Shown here: piece by piece, positions 1 through 7,614 of the stretch
Layout: the number at the start of each line of letters is the position of its first letter
Position numbering within the stretch: position 1 is the first letter of the stretch
Assembly (NCBI RefSeq): GCF_000717995.1
Contig: NZ_JODM01000002.1
Coordinates: 496,001 to 560,000, forward strand
From: Streptomyces violaceorubidus
GTDB lineage: Bacteria; Actinomycetota; Actinomycetes; Streptomycetales; Streptomycetaceae
Length of the DNA: 64,000 bases
Reading direction: 5' to 3'
Program-made: the position numbers and the translations under genes
Notes under the pieces: model-generated
Database searches by the model: none
The model's input: only the letters and a program-made list of their open reading frames with translations
Told to the model about the DNA's origin: nothing

Positions 1-558
1 CGCGCCGCCGCGCAGGTCCTTCCACGCCTCCCAGGCCCCGCTTCTGGCCTCGCGCCGCAGCATGACGCCGCCGGGACCCCCGGAGACGAAGACGTGGACG
101 GTGCCCTGAGCGTCGACGGCGGCGGTCGGCGCACCGAGGCTCGCCGCGTCCCTGGGATCACGGAAGGGGTTGCCGAGGGAACGCCAGTCGCCGAGCGTCC
201 GCCCGGTCTGGTACTGCACGGCGTAGACCAGATCGGTCTTCGGTCCGCCGCCGCCGGACCGCTCCCGGCGCCCGAGGAAGTGCGCGTAGCGGTTGGCCCC
301 CTGGGCCACGGCCAGGGACGTCAGCCCTTCGACGGGGAAGAGGTCCGGTCCGTCGAAGCGGCCGCTGCCCACCGCGGTCTCCGTCCAGCGGTGCACACCG
401 GCTTCGACCAGCGCGTAGACGCTGAGGCGGTCGTCGTTCCCGCGCAGCAGCCACGAACCCGTGGGCGCGCAGGCCCCGGACGGGCGCCCAAGCCGTGCCT
501 CGGCCGCGACACCGGATCGGGTCTCCCGGTCCACCGCCTGGGCACCTCTGCCGCGCAT
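1..558 (-). CDS. PLL-like beta-propeller protein, 3' end cut by window edge
   Basis: The visible 186 codons read out of the window at its left edge, so the C-terminus is missing. After about 40 variable residues the protein has repeated units of the type SWLLRGNDDRLSVYALVE and AAVDAQGTVHVFVSGGPGG, each roughly 50-60 residues. These resemble the blades of lectin-like or sialidase-like beta-propellers. The same phrases recur in the protein at 2079-3104 (WLLLGRDGRLSVYLPS; AVDAQGRAHVFVRNGG), so the two are paralogues. I placed the start at the ATG preceded by GGGAGGGG about 10 nt upstream; the GTG ten codons inside (GTGGACCGGGAG) is an alternative. I see no signal peptide. The substrate is unknown, and carbohydrate or surface binding would be an inference from the fold only. 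Confidence 0.7.
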   Translation of the reverse strand, partial: MRGRGAQAVDRETRSGVAAEARLGRPSGACAPTGSWLLRGNDDRLSVYALVEAGVHRWTETAVGSGRFDGPDLFPVEGLTSLAVAQGANRYAHFLGRRERSGGGGPKTDLVYAVQYQTGRTLGDWRSLGNPFRDPRDAASLGAPTAAVDAQGTVHVFVSGGPGGVMLRREARSGAWEAWKDLRGGA

Positions 559-898
559 GTGTGCCGTCCCCTCCCACGCCGGGCCTGGTGTCCACAGATG
601 ACTCCAGAATTCGCCACATCATACGCACGACCGAACACCTGTCCCAGGGCCCTGCCGGTACCGCACCGGCCTCGTACGACGGCTTCTCCGGCGGGCGCCG
701 GCGGGCGCGCGGCCACGGGCGGACCGGACGGCGCGCCCGCCCGGCGGCGCACACACCGGGCACATCGGTCGTACGCGTGCTCGACCGCGTGTCTATAGTT
801 CAATGCCAACCAAGCGTCAGCCGAGCAGCACCGACCCGGCCCCTCACGGGAGCGGCCAGCTGCCCCTGCCCTCCGGGCACGAGTTGCGAGGACCCGCC
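559..898. other. Divergent intergenic region
   Basis: This 340-bp gap separates the minus-strand beta-propeller gene from the plus-strand LCP gene and must hold both promoters. A TATAGT hexamer at 794-799 is the best -10-like match on the plus strand, but I find no convincing TTGACN partner 16-18 bp upstream. If it is a real -10, transcription would begin just after the ATG at 803, which favours the GTG at 899 as the LCP start. No other structure seen. Confidence 0.4.
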
Positions 899-2008
899 GT
901 GAGCCACGACCTGAGTACCCCCGTGCCGCCCGCCCCTCGATCGCCGAGCGAGGGGCGCGGGAGCCGCAGAGCCGGGAAGAACGGGAAGAAGAAGCGCCGC
1001 ACCGGCCGGAAGGTCCTGCTCGGCCTGGCGGTACTGGTCGTCGCCGCGGCCGGCACCGGCTACTGGCTCTACAGCGACCTCAACGGCAACATCAAGGGCG
1101 TCGACATCAACGACGCGATCGGCAAGGACCGGCCGGAGAAGCTCCCCACCTCCGGGCAGAACATCCTGATCCTCGGCTCCGACTCGCGCGCGGGCGACAA
1201 CGCCGAACTCAACACCGGCAAGGTCGCGGGAGCCCGTTCGGACACCGCCCTGGTCATGCACATCCCCGAGGGGCGCAAGGAGGCCGTCGCCGTCAGCATC
1301 CCGCGCGACACCCTGGTGACCCGGCCCGAGTGCACCAAGCCGGACGGCTCCGAGGTGGCCTCGGCGGAGCGTGTGATGTTCAACTCCGTCTACTCGCAGG
1401 TCGGTCCGGCCTGCGTGGTCAAGACGGTGGAGAAGATGTCCGGGGTCCGCATGGACCACTACGTGGAGATCGACTTCGCCGGCTTCAAGGACCTGGTGGA
1501 CGCGATAGGCGGCGTCACCGTCACCGTCGACCAGGACATCCACGACAAGTCCAGCGGACTCGACCTGACGGCCGGCACGCACAGACTGAACGGCACGGAC
1601 TCCCTGGCCTTCGTGCGCACCCGGCACGGCATCGGTGACGGCAGCGACCTCGGGCGGATCGGGCTCCAGCAGGAGTTCATGATCGCCCTGCTGAGCGAGA
1701 TCAAGAAGCAGGACCTCCTGGGCAGCCCGACCAAGACGTACAAGATCGCCGACACGCTCACCGCGGCCCTGACCACCGACTCCGAACTCGCCTCGCTCAC
1801 CGCGCTCGCGGACTTCGGACGCAGCCTGAACGGGGTCGACCCGTCCACGATGGAGACCATCATGCTGCCGGTGGCCTACGACAAGATCGACCCGAACCGG
1901 GTGGTGGCCGCGGAGCCGCAGGCGTCCACGCTGTGGAAGGCGATCCGCGGCGACAAGGAGATCCCGGAGTCGGCGAAGAAGTCCCCCGCGGGCGGCAAGA
2001 CCTCCTGA
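899..2008 (+). CDS. LytR-CpsA-Psr (LCP) family cell-wall glycopolymer ligase
   Basis: LCP proteins transfer teichoic-acid-like or other undecaprenyl-linked glycopolymers onto peptidoglycan outside the membrane. The predicted 369-aa protein has a short basic cytoplasmic tail (KNGKKKRRTGRK), one membrane segment (about residues 39-58) and an extracellular LCP domain. Typical LCP landmarks are GSDSRAGD, the basic loop VSIPRDTLV, FNSVYSQVGP, DAIGGVTVTVD and LAFVRTRHG. The conserved Arg and Asp residues that bind pyrophosphate and metal lie in these blocks. I chose the GTG at 899 because GAGGA sits 7 nt upstream. An in-frame ATG at 803 would add 32 residues but has no ribosome binding site and overlaps a TATAGT promoter-like hexamer. 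There is no C-terminal LytR_C domain. It is flanked by two paralogous beta-propeller genes on the other strand. Confidence 0.88.
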   Translation: MSHDLSTPVPPAPRSPSEGRGSRRAGKNGKKKRRTGRKVLLGLAVLVVAAAGTGYWLYSDLNGNIKGVDINDAIGKDRPEKLPTSGQNILILGSDSRAGDNAELNTGKVAGARSDTALVMHIPEGRKEAVAVSIPRDTLVTRPECTKPDGSEVASAERVMFNSVYSQVGPACVVKTVEKMSGVRMDHYVEIDFAGFKDLVDAIGGVTVTVDQDIHDKSSGLDLTAGTHRLNGTDSLAFVRTRHGIGDGSDLGRIGLQQEFMIALLSEIKKQDLLGSPTKTYKIADTLTAALTTDSELASLTALADFGRSLNGVDPSTMETIMLPVAYDKIDPNRVVAAEPQASTLWKAIRGDKEIPESAKKSPAGGKTS

Positions 2009-2030
2009 GGGGCCGCCGGCCCGATCCGCC

Positions 2031-2060
2031 GGGGAGGGACGGTCTCCGGGTTCCCTCCCC
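2031..2060. terminator. Hairpin between convergent genes
   Basis: GGGGAGGGA (2031-2039) pairs perfectly with TCCCTCCCC (2052-2060) across a 12-nt loop. It lies between the LCP stop (2008) and the minus-strand beta-propeller stop (2079), so it can serve either transcript. There is no T-tract, as is common in Streptomyces. Confidence 0.55.
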
Positions 2061-2078
2061 CGGGTCGTCGCCGTCCCG

Positions 2079-3104
2079 TCAGACCGCCGCCCAGGCCCCC
2101 AGCGCCAGCCCGGCCTCGTCCTTCCGCCGGGACAGCAGCAGTTGCCCGTTCGACGGGGAGAGCGACGCCGCCACCAGGCGCCCGTCGGGGTCCAGGGCCA
2201 GGGAGACGGTCGCGTCGGCCGGCAGTGCGGGGCCGGACTCGGTCCAGGCCGCGCCCATCTCCTCCAGCTCCGTGGGGTAGGCGGCGAAGGAGACACGGCC
2301 GCTGCCCGCCGAACGCTGGGCGAGCAGCGTGCAGTCGTGGCCGTCTATGACGGTGCGGACGGCGGCCACGGGTCCGGGGCCGACGGCGGTCGCCAGGGGC
2401 GTCGGCTTGCCACCGGGGCGCCAGGCGCACAACTCCCCCGTGCCGGCGTCGGTGTAGAAGACCGTGGTGTGCTCCGCGGAGGTCGCCAGGGCGCGCAGGG
2501 TGCCCGGGCGGACGGCCGCGTCGAGGCGCTCCCCCAGCACCGGGCGCGCGCCCGGTGCGTCCTGGCGCCAGTGCAGGATGCCGCCCTCGACGGGCGCGTA
2601 CAGCTCGACCAGGCCGGAGTCGGCCGTCACGGCCGCGGGCGACTCCTGGACGCCGCGGCCCTTCAGGTCCCGCCAGGGATCCCAGCCGCCCTTCTCCTGC
2701 TGGGCCACCATGCTCATGCCGCCGCCTCCGTTGCGGACGAAGACATGGGCGCGTCCCTGCGCGTCGACCGCGACGGCGGGGGTCCCGGTGCGGTCGCCCT
2801 GCTTGTTGGGGTGGCCGGCCGACTGCCAGTCCAGGGGCGCGAGCAGCGGCCGGAAGTGCGTGGTGTGCACGAGGCCGCAGCGGTCGGCACCGGTGGGGCG
2901 CCAGGCGACCAGGTGGGCGTACCCGTCGGGGCCCCGTCCGACCGCGAGGCCGCCCGGGCGCAGCTCCTGGTCGCCGCCGATACGGCGCGGCGCCTCCCAG
3001 GGGCCCGCGGGCGCGCGCTCGGCACGCCACAGGGCGGCGTCGTTGGACGGGAGGTACACACTGAGGCGGCCGTCGCGGCCGAGGAGAAGCCAGTCGCCAT
3101 TCAC
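2079..3104 (-). CDS. PLL-like beta-propeller protein
   Basis: This 341-aa protein consists almost entirely of repeats of about 50-60 residues with a WR/W..P...G rhythm. Examples are DWLLLGRDGRLSVYLPSN at the N-terminus, AVDAQGRAHVFVRNGGG in the middle and SLALDPDGRLVAAS near the end. This is the pattern of lectin-like or sialidase-fold beta-propellers. No signal peptide, catalytic motif or transmembrane segment is visible. The ATG at 3104 is used; no strong Shine-Dalgarno sequence is seen. It is a paralogue of the truncated gene at 1-558 on the other side of the LCP gene, suggesting duplication around that gene. Function is unknown. A binding role (sugar or cell-wall polymer) is inference from fold and neighbour. 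Confidence 0.75.
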   Translation of the reverse strand: MNGDWLLLGRDGRLSVYLPSNDAALWRAERAPAGPWEAPRRIGGDQELRPGGLAVGRGPDGYAHLVAWRPTGADRCGLVHTTHFRPLLAPLDWQSAGHPNKQGDRTGTPAVAVDAQGRAHVFVRNGGGGMSMVAQQEKGGWDPWRDLKGRGVQESPAAVTADSGLVELYAPVEGGILHWRQDAPGARPVLGERLDAAVRPGTLRALATSAEHTTVFYTDAGTGELCAWRPGGKPTPLATAVGPGPVAAVRTVIDGHDCTLLAQRSAGSGRVSFAAYPTELEEMGAAWTESGPALPADATVSLALDPDGRLVAASLSPSNGQLLLSRRKDEAGLALGAWAAV

Positions 3105-3212
3105 CGGATCACTCTAAGCGGGACCGTCGGCCGCGTGTCGCTCGGGTAGGGCCCCGCACGGCCGCGGGCGGCGGTGGGCGGCGGGCCGGCCGGTGCGTGC
3201 GACCCTGGCGGG

Positions 3213-3590
3213 ATGGAAGAGAACGCGTCCCCGCTCGTGGTCGTCGACGCCGCGAACGTCGTCGGTTCGGTGCCCGACGGCTGGTGGCGGGACCGGCGCG
3301 GGGCCGCGGAGCGGCTGCGGGACCGGCTGGCGGCGGACGGGGTGCCGGGGCGGCCCGGGCCGCTGGAGGTCGTGCTCGTCGTCGAGGGCGCGGCCCGCGG
3401 GGTGGACTCCGTGGCCGGTGTCCGGGTGGAGTCCGCGCCCGGCAGCGGGGACGACCACATCGTCGAGCTGGTCGCGCGGACCGCGGGCGACCGCCCCGTC
3501 CTGGTCGTGACGGCCGACCGCGGGCTGCGCCGCCGGGTGGTGGAGCTGGGTGCCGAGGTGGCGGGGCCGAGGACGGTGCGGCCCGGGTGA
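3213..3590 (+). CDS. Small NYN/PIN-like domain protein
   Basis: This 125-aa protein begins with a hydrophobic strand followed by an Asp-Ala-Asn motif (VVVDAANVVGSVPDGW), continues with GDDHIVELVAR and ends with PVLVVTADRGLRRRV. These are the acidic and strand signatures of NYN/YacP-type (PIN-like) metal-dependent RNase folds: D near the N-terminus, a central GDD and a late T/S-x-D. Actinobacterial homologues are often labelled NTP pyrophosphohydrolase, which the sequence does not support well. The ATG at 3213 starts exactly at the conserved core. An in-frame ATG at 3174 would add 13 non-conserved residues. RNase activity is inference. It converges on the permease gene. Confidence 0.72.
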   Translation: MEENASPLVVVDAANVVGSVPDGWWRDRRGAAERLRDRLAADGVPGRPGPLEVVLVVEGAARGVDSVAGVRVESAPGSGDDHIVELVARTAGDRPVLVVTADRGLRRRVVELGAEVAGPRTVRPG

Positions 3591-3594
3591 GGGA

Positions 3595-3629
3595 CGGAGC
3601 GCGCACGGGCCGACGACGGCCGCGCTCCG
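3595..3629. terminator. Hairpin between convergent genes
   Basis: CGGAGCGCG (3595-3603) is followed 17 nt later by its exact reverse complement CGCGCTCCG (3621-3629). It lies between the NYN gene stop and the minus-strand permease stop at 3655. Confidence 0.5.
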
Positions 3630-3654
3630 CCGCGTCGCACGGGCCCGCGACGGA

Positions 3655-5166
3655 CTACGGCCCGTTCGGGGCGGCCGGCTCGGCCGGCTCCTCCTCGCCG
3701 CGGGCCAGGCGGCTGTGGGTGCGGCCGTAGAGGAAGTACACGACGAAGCCGATCGCCATCCAGATGGCGAAGCGGACCCAGGTCTCGGCGGGCAGGTTCA
3801 GCATCAGCCACAGCGAGGCGGCCACGGAGACGATGGGCAGCACCGGGACCAGCGGGGTGCGGAAGGCGCGGGGCAGGTCGGGCCGGGTCCTGCGCAGGAT
3901 GATCACGCTGATGGCGACGACGACGAAGGCGAAGAGCGTGCCGATGTTCACCAGCTCGGCCAGCTCGCTGAGGCTGGTGAAGCCGGCGACGATCGCGATG
4001 ACCACGCCGAGCAGGATGGTGGGCCGGTAGGGGGTGCGGAACTTCGGGTGGACGTGCGAGAAGAAGCGCGGCAGCAGTCCGTCGCGGCTCATCGCGAAGA
4101 ACACCCGGCTCTGGCCGAGGAGCAGGATCATGCAGACCGTGGTCAGGCCGACGGCCGCGCCGAAGCTGATCACGCCCGAGAAGAAGGGATGCCCCGTGGC
4201 CTTGAAGGCGTCGGCGAGCGGGGCGTCCACCGAGAGCTCGGTGTAGTGCTGCATGCCGGTGACGACGATCGAGACCGCGACGTAGAGGATGGTGCAGATG
4301 ATCAGGGAGCCGAGGATGCCGCGGGGCATGTCGCGCTGCGGGTTCCTGGTCTCCTCGGCGGCCGTGGCGACGATGTCGAAGCCGATGAAGGCGAAGAAGA
4401 CGACCGAGGCGGCCGTGAAGATGCCCATCACGCCGAAGTTGGCCGGAGCCCAGCCGAACATCAGCTGGATCAGTGGTGAGTGCAGTCCCCCGCCCGCCTC
4501 GACGGGCTGCGACTTCGGGATGAAGGGGTCGTAGTTGGCGCTCTTGACGAAGAAGGCGCCCGCGATGATCACGATGAGGACGACCGCCACCTTGATGGCG
4601 ACGACGAGCGAGGTGATCCGCGCCGACAGCTTCATGCCGAGCACCAGGACGGCCGTGAGCACCAGCACCAGGGCGGCGGCGAGGATGTCGAAGCCGAAGC
4701 CCTCGGCACCGTCCCTGCCGCCCAGCTCGGCGGGCATGTGCCAGCCCGCGTTGTCCATCAGCGAGCGGATGTAGCCCGACCAGCCGACGGCCACCACCGC
4801 CGTGCCGAGCGCGAACTCCAGGACCAGGTCCCAGCCGATGATCCAGGCGGGCAGTTCGCCCAGCGAGGCGTAGGAGAAGGTGTAGGCGGAGCCGGCCACC
4901 GGCACGGTGGAGGCGAACTCCGCGTAGCACAGCGCGGCCAGCGCGCAGACGACTCCGGCGACGACGAACGCCAGGGCCGTGGAGGGCCCGGCGTTGTTCT
5001 TGGCGACGGTGCCGGTCAGTACGAAGATGCCGGTGCCGATGACGACGCCGATACCGAAGACGGTCAGGTCCAGCGCCGACAGGGATTTCTTGAGCGCGTG
5101 TTCCGGTTCCTCCGTGTCACGGATGGACTGCTCGATCTTCTTGGTCCTGAAGAGGGTGTTGCTCAC
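3655..5166 (-). CDS. APC-family amino acid permease (cationic amino acid transporter type)
   Basis: A 503-aa polytopic membrane protein. The first segment carries the APC-superfamily signature FGIGVVIGTGIFVLTG, followed by about a dozen hydrophobic segments. FIGFDIVATAAEETRNPQRD is the conserved loop of the cationic amino acid transporter (CAT) group. It probably imports an amino acid by proton symport; the substrate cannot be read from sequence. The GTG at 5166 is chosen because GGGAGG lies 5 nt upstream and the protein then begins with a short cytoplasmic helix. Longer in-frame starts to 5292 run through the terminator hairpin of dxs and are not credible. A related but distinct permease lies at 46923-48374. 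Confidence 0.9.
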   Translation of the reverse strand: MSNTLFRTKKIEQSIRDTEEPEHALKKSLSALDLTVFGIGVVIGTGIFVLTGTVAKNNAGPSTALAFVVAGVVCALAALCYAEFASTVPVAGSAYTFSYASLGELPAWIIGWDLVLEFALGTAVVAVGWSGYIRSLMDNAGWHMPAELGGRDGAEGFGFDILAAALVLVLTAVLVLGMKLSARITSLVVAIKVAVVLIVIIAGAFFVKSANYDPFIPKSQPVEAGGGLHSPLIQLMFGWAPANFGVMGIFTAASVVFFAFIGFDIVATAAEETRNPQRDMPRGILGSLIICTILYVAVSIVVTGMQHYTELSVDAPLADAFKATGHPFFSGVISFGAAVGLTTVCMILLLGQSRVFFAMSRDGLLPRFFSHVHPKFRTPYRPTILLGVVIAIVAGFTSLSELAELVNIGTLFAFVVVAISVIILRRTRPDLPRAFRTPLVPVLPIVSVAASLWLMLNLPAETWVRFAIWMAIGFVVYFLYGRTHSRLARGEEEPAEPAAPNGP

Positions 5167-5245
5167 GGGAACCTCCCACGCTTGTCGTCCTCGACATGAT
5201 CGAGAGGGGGCGTACTGCGTATGCCCCGGCGTGGGCGATTTCACG

Positions 5246-5295
5246 CGGATGGGCCGGTTCCGCCACTGCAACGAGTGGTGGAACCGGCCCATCCG
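5246..5295. terminator. 22-bp inverted repeat downstream of dxs
   Basis: Two 22-nt arms (5246-5267 and 5274-5295) match with a single mismatch around a 6-nt loop, GCAACG. The structure lies 22 bp beyond the dxs stop and about 80 bp before the permease start on the same strand. It is therefore best read as a strong dxs terminator that also insulates the permease. Confidence 0.75.
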
Positions 5296-5317
5296 GCTCA
5301 GTGCGGAGTGCGCGGTG

Positions 5318-7246
5318 TCAGTCGCGCGCGGCCTCCACCTGGTCCGCCTCGGCGCCCGCGCGGTCGTACCTGCCGTCGAGCCTGGCGACCAGACCCGTCA
5401 CCTGGCGCGCGATGTCGGGCGCGGTGAGCCCGATCTCGGCCAGCACCTCGGCGCGGGAGGCGTGGTCGAGGAAGCGCGGCGGGATGCCGAAGTCGCGCAG
5501 CGGTACGTCGACGCCGGCGTCGCGCAGGGCCTGGGCGACGGCGGAGCCGACACCGCCGACGCGGGAGTTGTCCTCGACGGTGACGACCACGCGGTGGCGC
5601 TCGGCGAGCGGGGCCATGGCCTCGTCGACGGGCTTGACCCAGCGCGGGTCGACCACGGTGGTGGAGATGCCCTGCTTGTCCAGCAGGTCGGCGATCTCCA
5701 GGCACATCGGCGCGAGGGCGCCGACGGAGACCAGGAGCACGTCGGGCGTGTCGGTGCCGGGGGCGCGCAGCACGTCCATGCCGCCGACCCGGCCGACGGC
5801 GGGTACGGCGGGGCCGACGGCGCCCTTGGAGAAGCGGACCACGGTCGGCGCGTCGTCCACCGCGACGGCCTCGCGCAGTTGGGCGCGGACCTGGTCGGCG
5901 TCGCGCGGGGCGGCGAGCCTGAGGCCGGGGACGACCTGGAGGATCGACATGTCCCACATGCCGTTGTGGGAGGCGCCGTCGGTGCCGGTGACACCGGCCC
6001 GGTCCAGCACGAAGGTCACGCCGCACTTGTGCAGGGCGACGTCCATCAGGACCTGGTCGAAGGCGCGGTTGAGGAAGGTGGCGTACACGGCGAAGACCGG
6101 GTGGACGCCGCCGTGGGCGAGGCCGGCCGCGGAGACCGCGCCGTGCTGCTCGGCGATGCCGACGTCGTAGACCCGGTCCGGGAAGGCCTTGGCAAACTTG
6201 TCGAGGCCGACCGGCTGGAGCATGGCCGCGGTGATGGCGACCACGTCCGCGCGCTCCTTGCCGAGCTTGAGCATCTCGTCGCCGAAGACGCTGGTCCAGT
6301 CGGCGCCGGAGGTGGAGATGGGCAGGCCGGTGTCGGGGTGGATCCTGCCGACGGCGTGGAAGCGGTCGGCCTCGTCCTGGAGGGCGGGCTGGTAGCCGCG
6401 GCCCTTCTCGGTGAGGCAGTGCACGATGACGGGCCCGCCGAAGCGCTTGGCGCGGGTGAGGGCGGACTCCAGGGCCTCCAGGTCGTGGCCGTCGATCGGG
6501 CCGACGTACTTGAGGCCGAGGTCCTCGAACATGCCCTGGGGGGCGATGAAGTCCTTCAGGCCCTTCTTGGCGCCGTGCAGGGTGTCGTAGAGGGGGCGCC
6601 CGACGACCGGGGTGCGCTCCAGGACCTCCTTGGTGCGGGCCAGGAAGCGCTCGTAGCCGTCGGTGGTGCGCAGGGTCGCCAGGTGGTTGGCGAGGCCGCC
6701 GATGGTGGGCGCGTAGGAGCGTTCGTTGTCGTTGACGACGATGACGAGGGGGCGGTCCTTGGCGGCGGCGATGTTGTTCAGCGCCTCCCAGGCCATGCCG
6801 CCGGTGAGGGCTCCGTCGCCGATGACGGCGACGACGTGGTCGTCGCGGTCCAGGACCTGGTTGGCCTTGGCGATGCCGTCGGCCCAGCCGAGGACCGTGG
6901 AGGCGTGGCTGTTCTCGATGACGTCGTGCTCGGACTCGGCCTGCGAGGGGTAGCCGGACAGGCCGCCCTTCATCTTCAGCTTCGAGAAGTCCTGGCGGCC
7001 GGTGAGCAGCTTGTGGACGTAGGACTGGTGTCCCGTGTCCCAGAGCACCTTGTCCTTCGGCGAGTCGAAGACCCGGTGCAGGGCGAGGGTGAGTTCCACC
7101 ACGCCGAGGTTGGGGCCGAGGTGGCCGCCGGTCTTGGACACGGCGTCGACGAGGAAGGTACGGATCTCCTCGGCCAGCTGGTTCAGCTCTTCCAGGCTGA
7201 GCCGGTCCAGATCGCGCGGTCCCGTGATGCGGGTCAGCAGCGGCAC
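5318..7246 (-). CDS. dxs: 1-deoxy-D-xylulose-5-phosphate synthase
   Basis: DXS condenses pyruvate and glyceraldehyde-3-phosphate to 1-deoxy-D-xylulose 5-phosphate, the first step of the MEP isoprenoid pathway, using thiamine diphosphate in the cytoplasm. At 642 aa it has normal family length. The thiamine-diphosphate motif is clear ([16 protein letters not shown]), with the upstream [18 protein letters not shown] block, transketolase Pyr-domain motifs ([18 protein letters not shown]) and the C-terminal transketolase domain ([14 protein letters not shown]). The start is GTG at 7246 with AAGGAGG about 6 nt upstream. Streptomycetes often carry two dxs genes; whether this is the only copy cannot be judged here. 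No other MEP gene is adjacent. Confidence 0.97.
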   Translation of the reverse strand: MPLLTRITGPRDLDRLSLEELNQLAEEIRTFLVDAVSKTGGHLGPNLGVVELTLALHRVFDSPKDKVLWDTGHQSYVHKLLTGRQDFSKLKMKGGLSGYPSQAESEHDVIENSHASTVLGWADGIAKANQVLDRDDHVVAVIGDGALTGGMAWEALNNIAAAKDRPLVIVVNDNERSYAPTIGGLANHLATLRTTDGYERFLARTKEVLERTPVVGRPLYDTLHGAKKGLKDFIAPQGMFEDLGLKYVGPIDGHDLEALESALTRAKRFGGPVIVHCLTEKGRGYQPALQDEADRFHAVGRIHPDTGLPISTSGADWTSVFGDEMLKLGKERADVVAITAAMLQPVGLDKFAKAFPDRVYDVGIAEQHGAVSAAGLAHGGVHPVFAVYATFLNRAFDQVLMDVALHKCGVTFVLDRAGVTGTDGASHNGMWDMSILQVVPGLRLAAPRDADQVRAQLREAVAVDDAPTVVRFSKGAVGPAVPAVGRVGGMDVLRAPGTDTPDVLLVSVGALAPMCLEIADLLDKQGISTTVVDPRWVKPVDEAMAPLAERHRVVVTVEDNSRVGGVGSAVAQALRDAGVDVPLRDFGIPPRFLDHASRAEVLAEIGLTAPDIARQVTGLVARLDGRYDRAGAEADQVEAARD

Positions 7247-7432
7247 CCGTGCCTCCTTGCAGTAGAGCTGTTGCCGGGCTCGTCGAGTCTAATGTTCCGC
7301 TCCGGCCGGACGTGTCCGGGCGGTGCGTCGTACGTCACGCGTTCGGCCTTACCCAGGGGCGGGCCGTTCTACGTCTTCCCGGTCCGCGCCCTGCGGCACG
7401 CCGCCCGTCCGGCTTGGGGACACCTTTACCCG

Positions 7433-7448
7433 GGTGGTCCAGTCCACC
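7433..7448. promoter_or_regulatory. Weak dre-like (DasR) element
   Basis: GGTGGTCCAGTCCACC has 5-bp palindromic arms and shares the TGGTCCAG core with the stronger site at 7506-7521. It may be an auxiliary DasR site or chance, given how common CC/GG words are here. Confidence 0.3.
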
Positions 7449-7489
7449 GGGCGCACGGTGTCCAGGCCGGGTGGCGCCCGGTCCGGCCG

Positions 7490-7521
7490 ATTGGTCTAGC
7501 CCCATTCTGGTCCAGACCATT
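7490..7521. promoter_or_regulatory. Tandem dre (DasR) sites upstream of the chitinase gene
   Basis: Two adjacent 16-mers read ATTGGTCTAGCCCCAT (7490-7505) and TCTGGTCCAGACCATT (7506-7521). The second contains the palindrome TGGTCCAGACCA and is close to the dre consensus ACTGGTCTAGACCACT bound by the GntR repressor DasR. The first keeps only the left half (TGGTCTAG). They lie about 95-125 bp before the chitinase ATG, the usual place for chitinase promoters in Streptomyces. They predict repression relieved by glucosamine-6-phosphate. Confidence 0.75.
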
Positions 7522-7614
7522 GCGCTCCCGATGCTCCGGCGATATCCCCGTATCCGGCAACACCCCTGCACGGCAAGGGAATCGACGTTCCTCCCCACAC
7601 ACACCGGGACTGAC

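Noticed and set aside
803..898. ATG at 803 as the LCP start
   Set aside because: No ribosome binding site, and it overlaps a TATAGT -10-like hexamer; the GTG at 899 has GAGGA at good spacing.
5167..5292. N-terminal extension of the first permease
   Set aside because: It would translate through the terminator inverted repeat; GTG 5166 has a strong GGGAGG.
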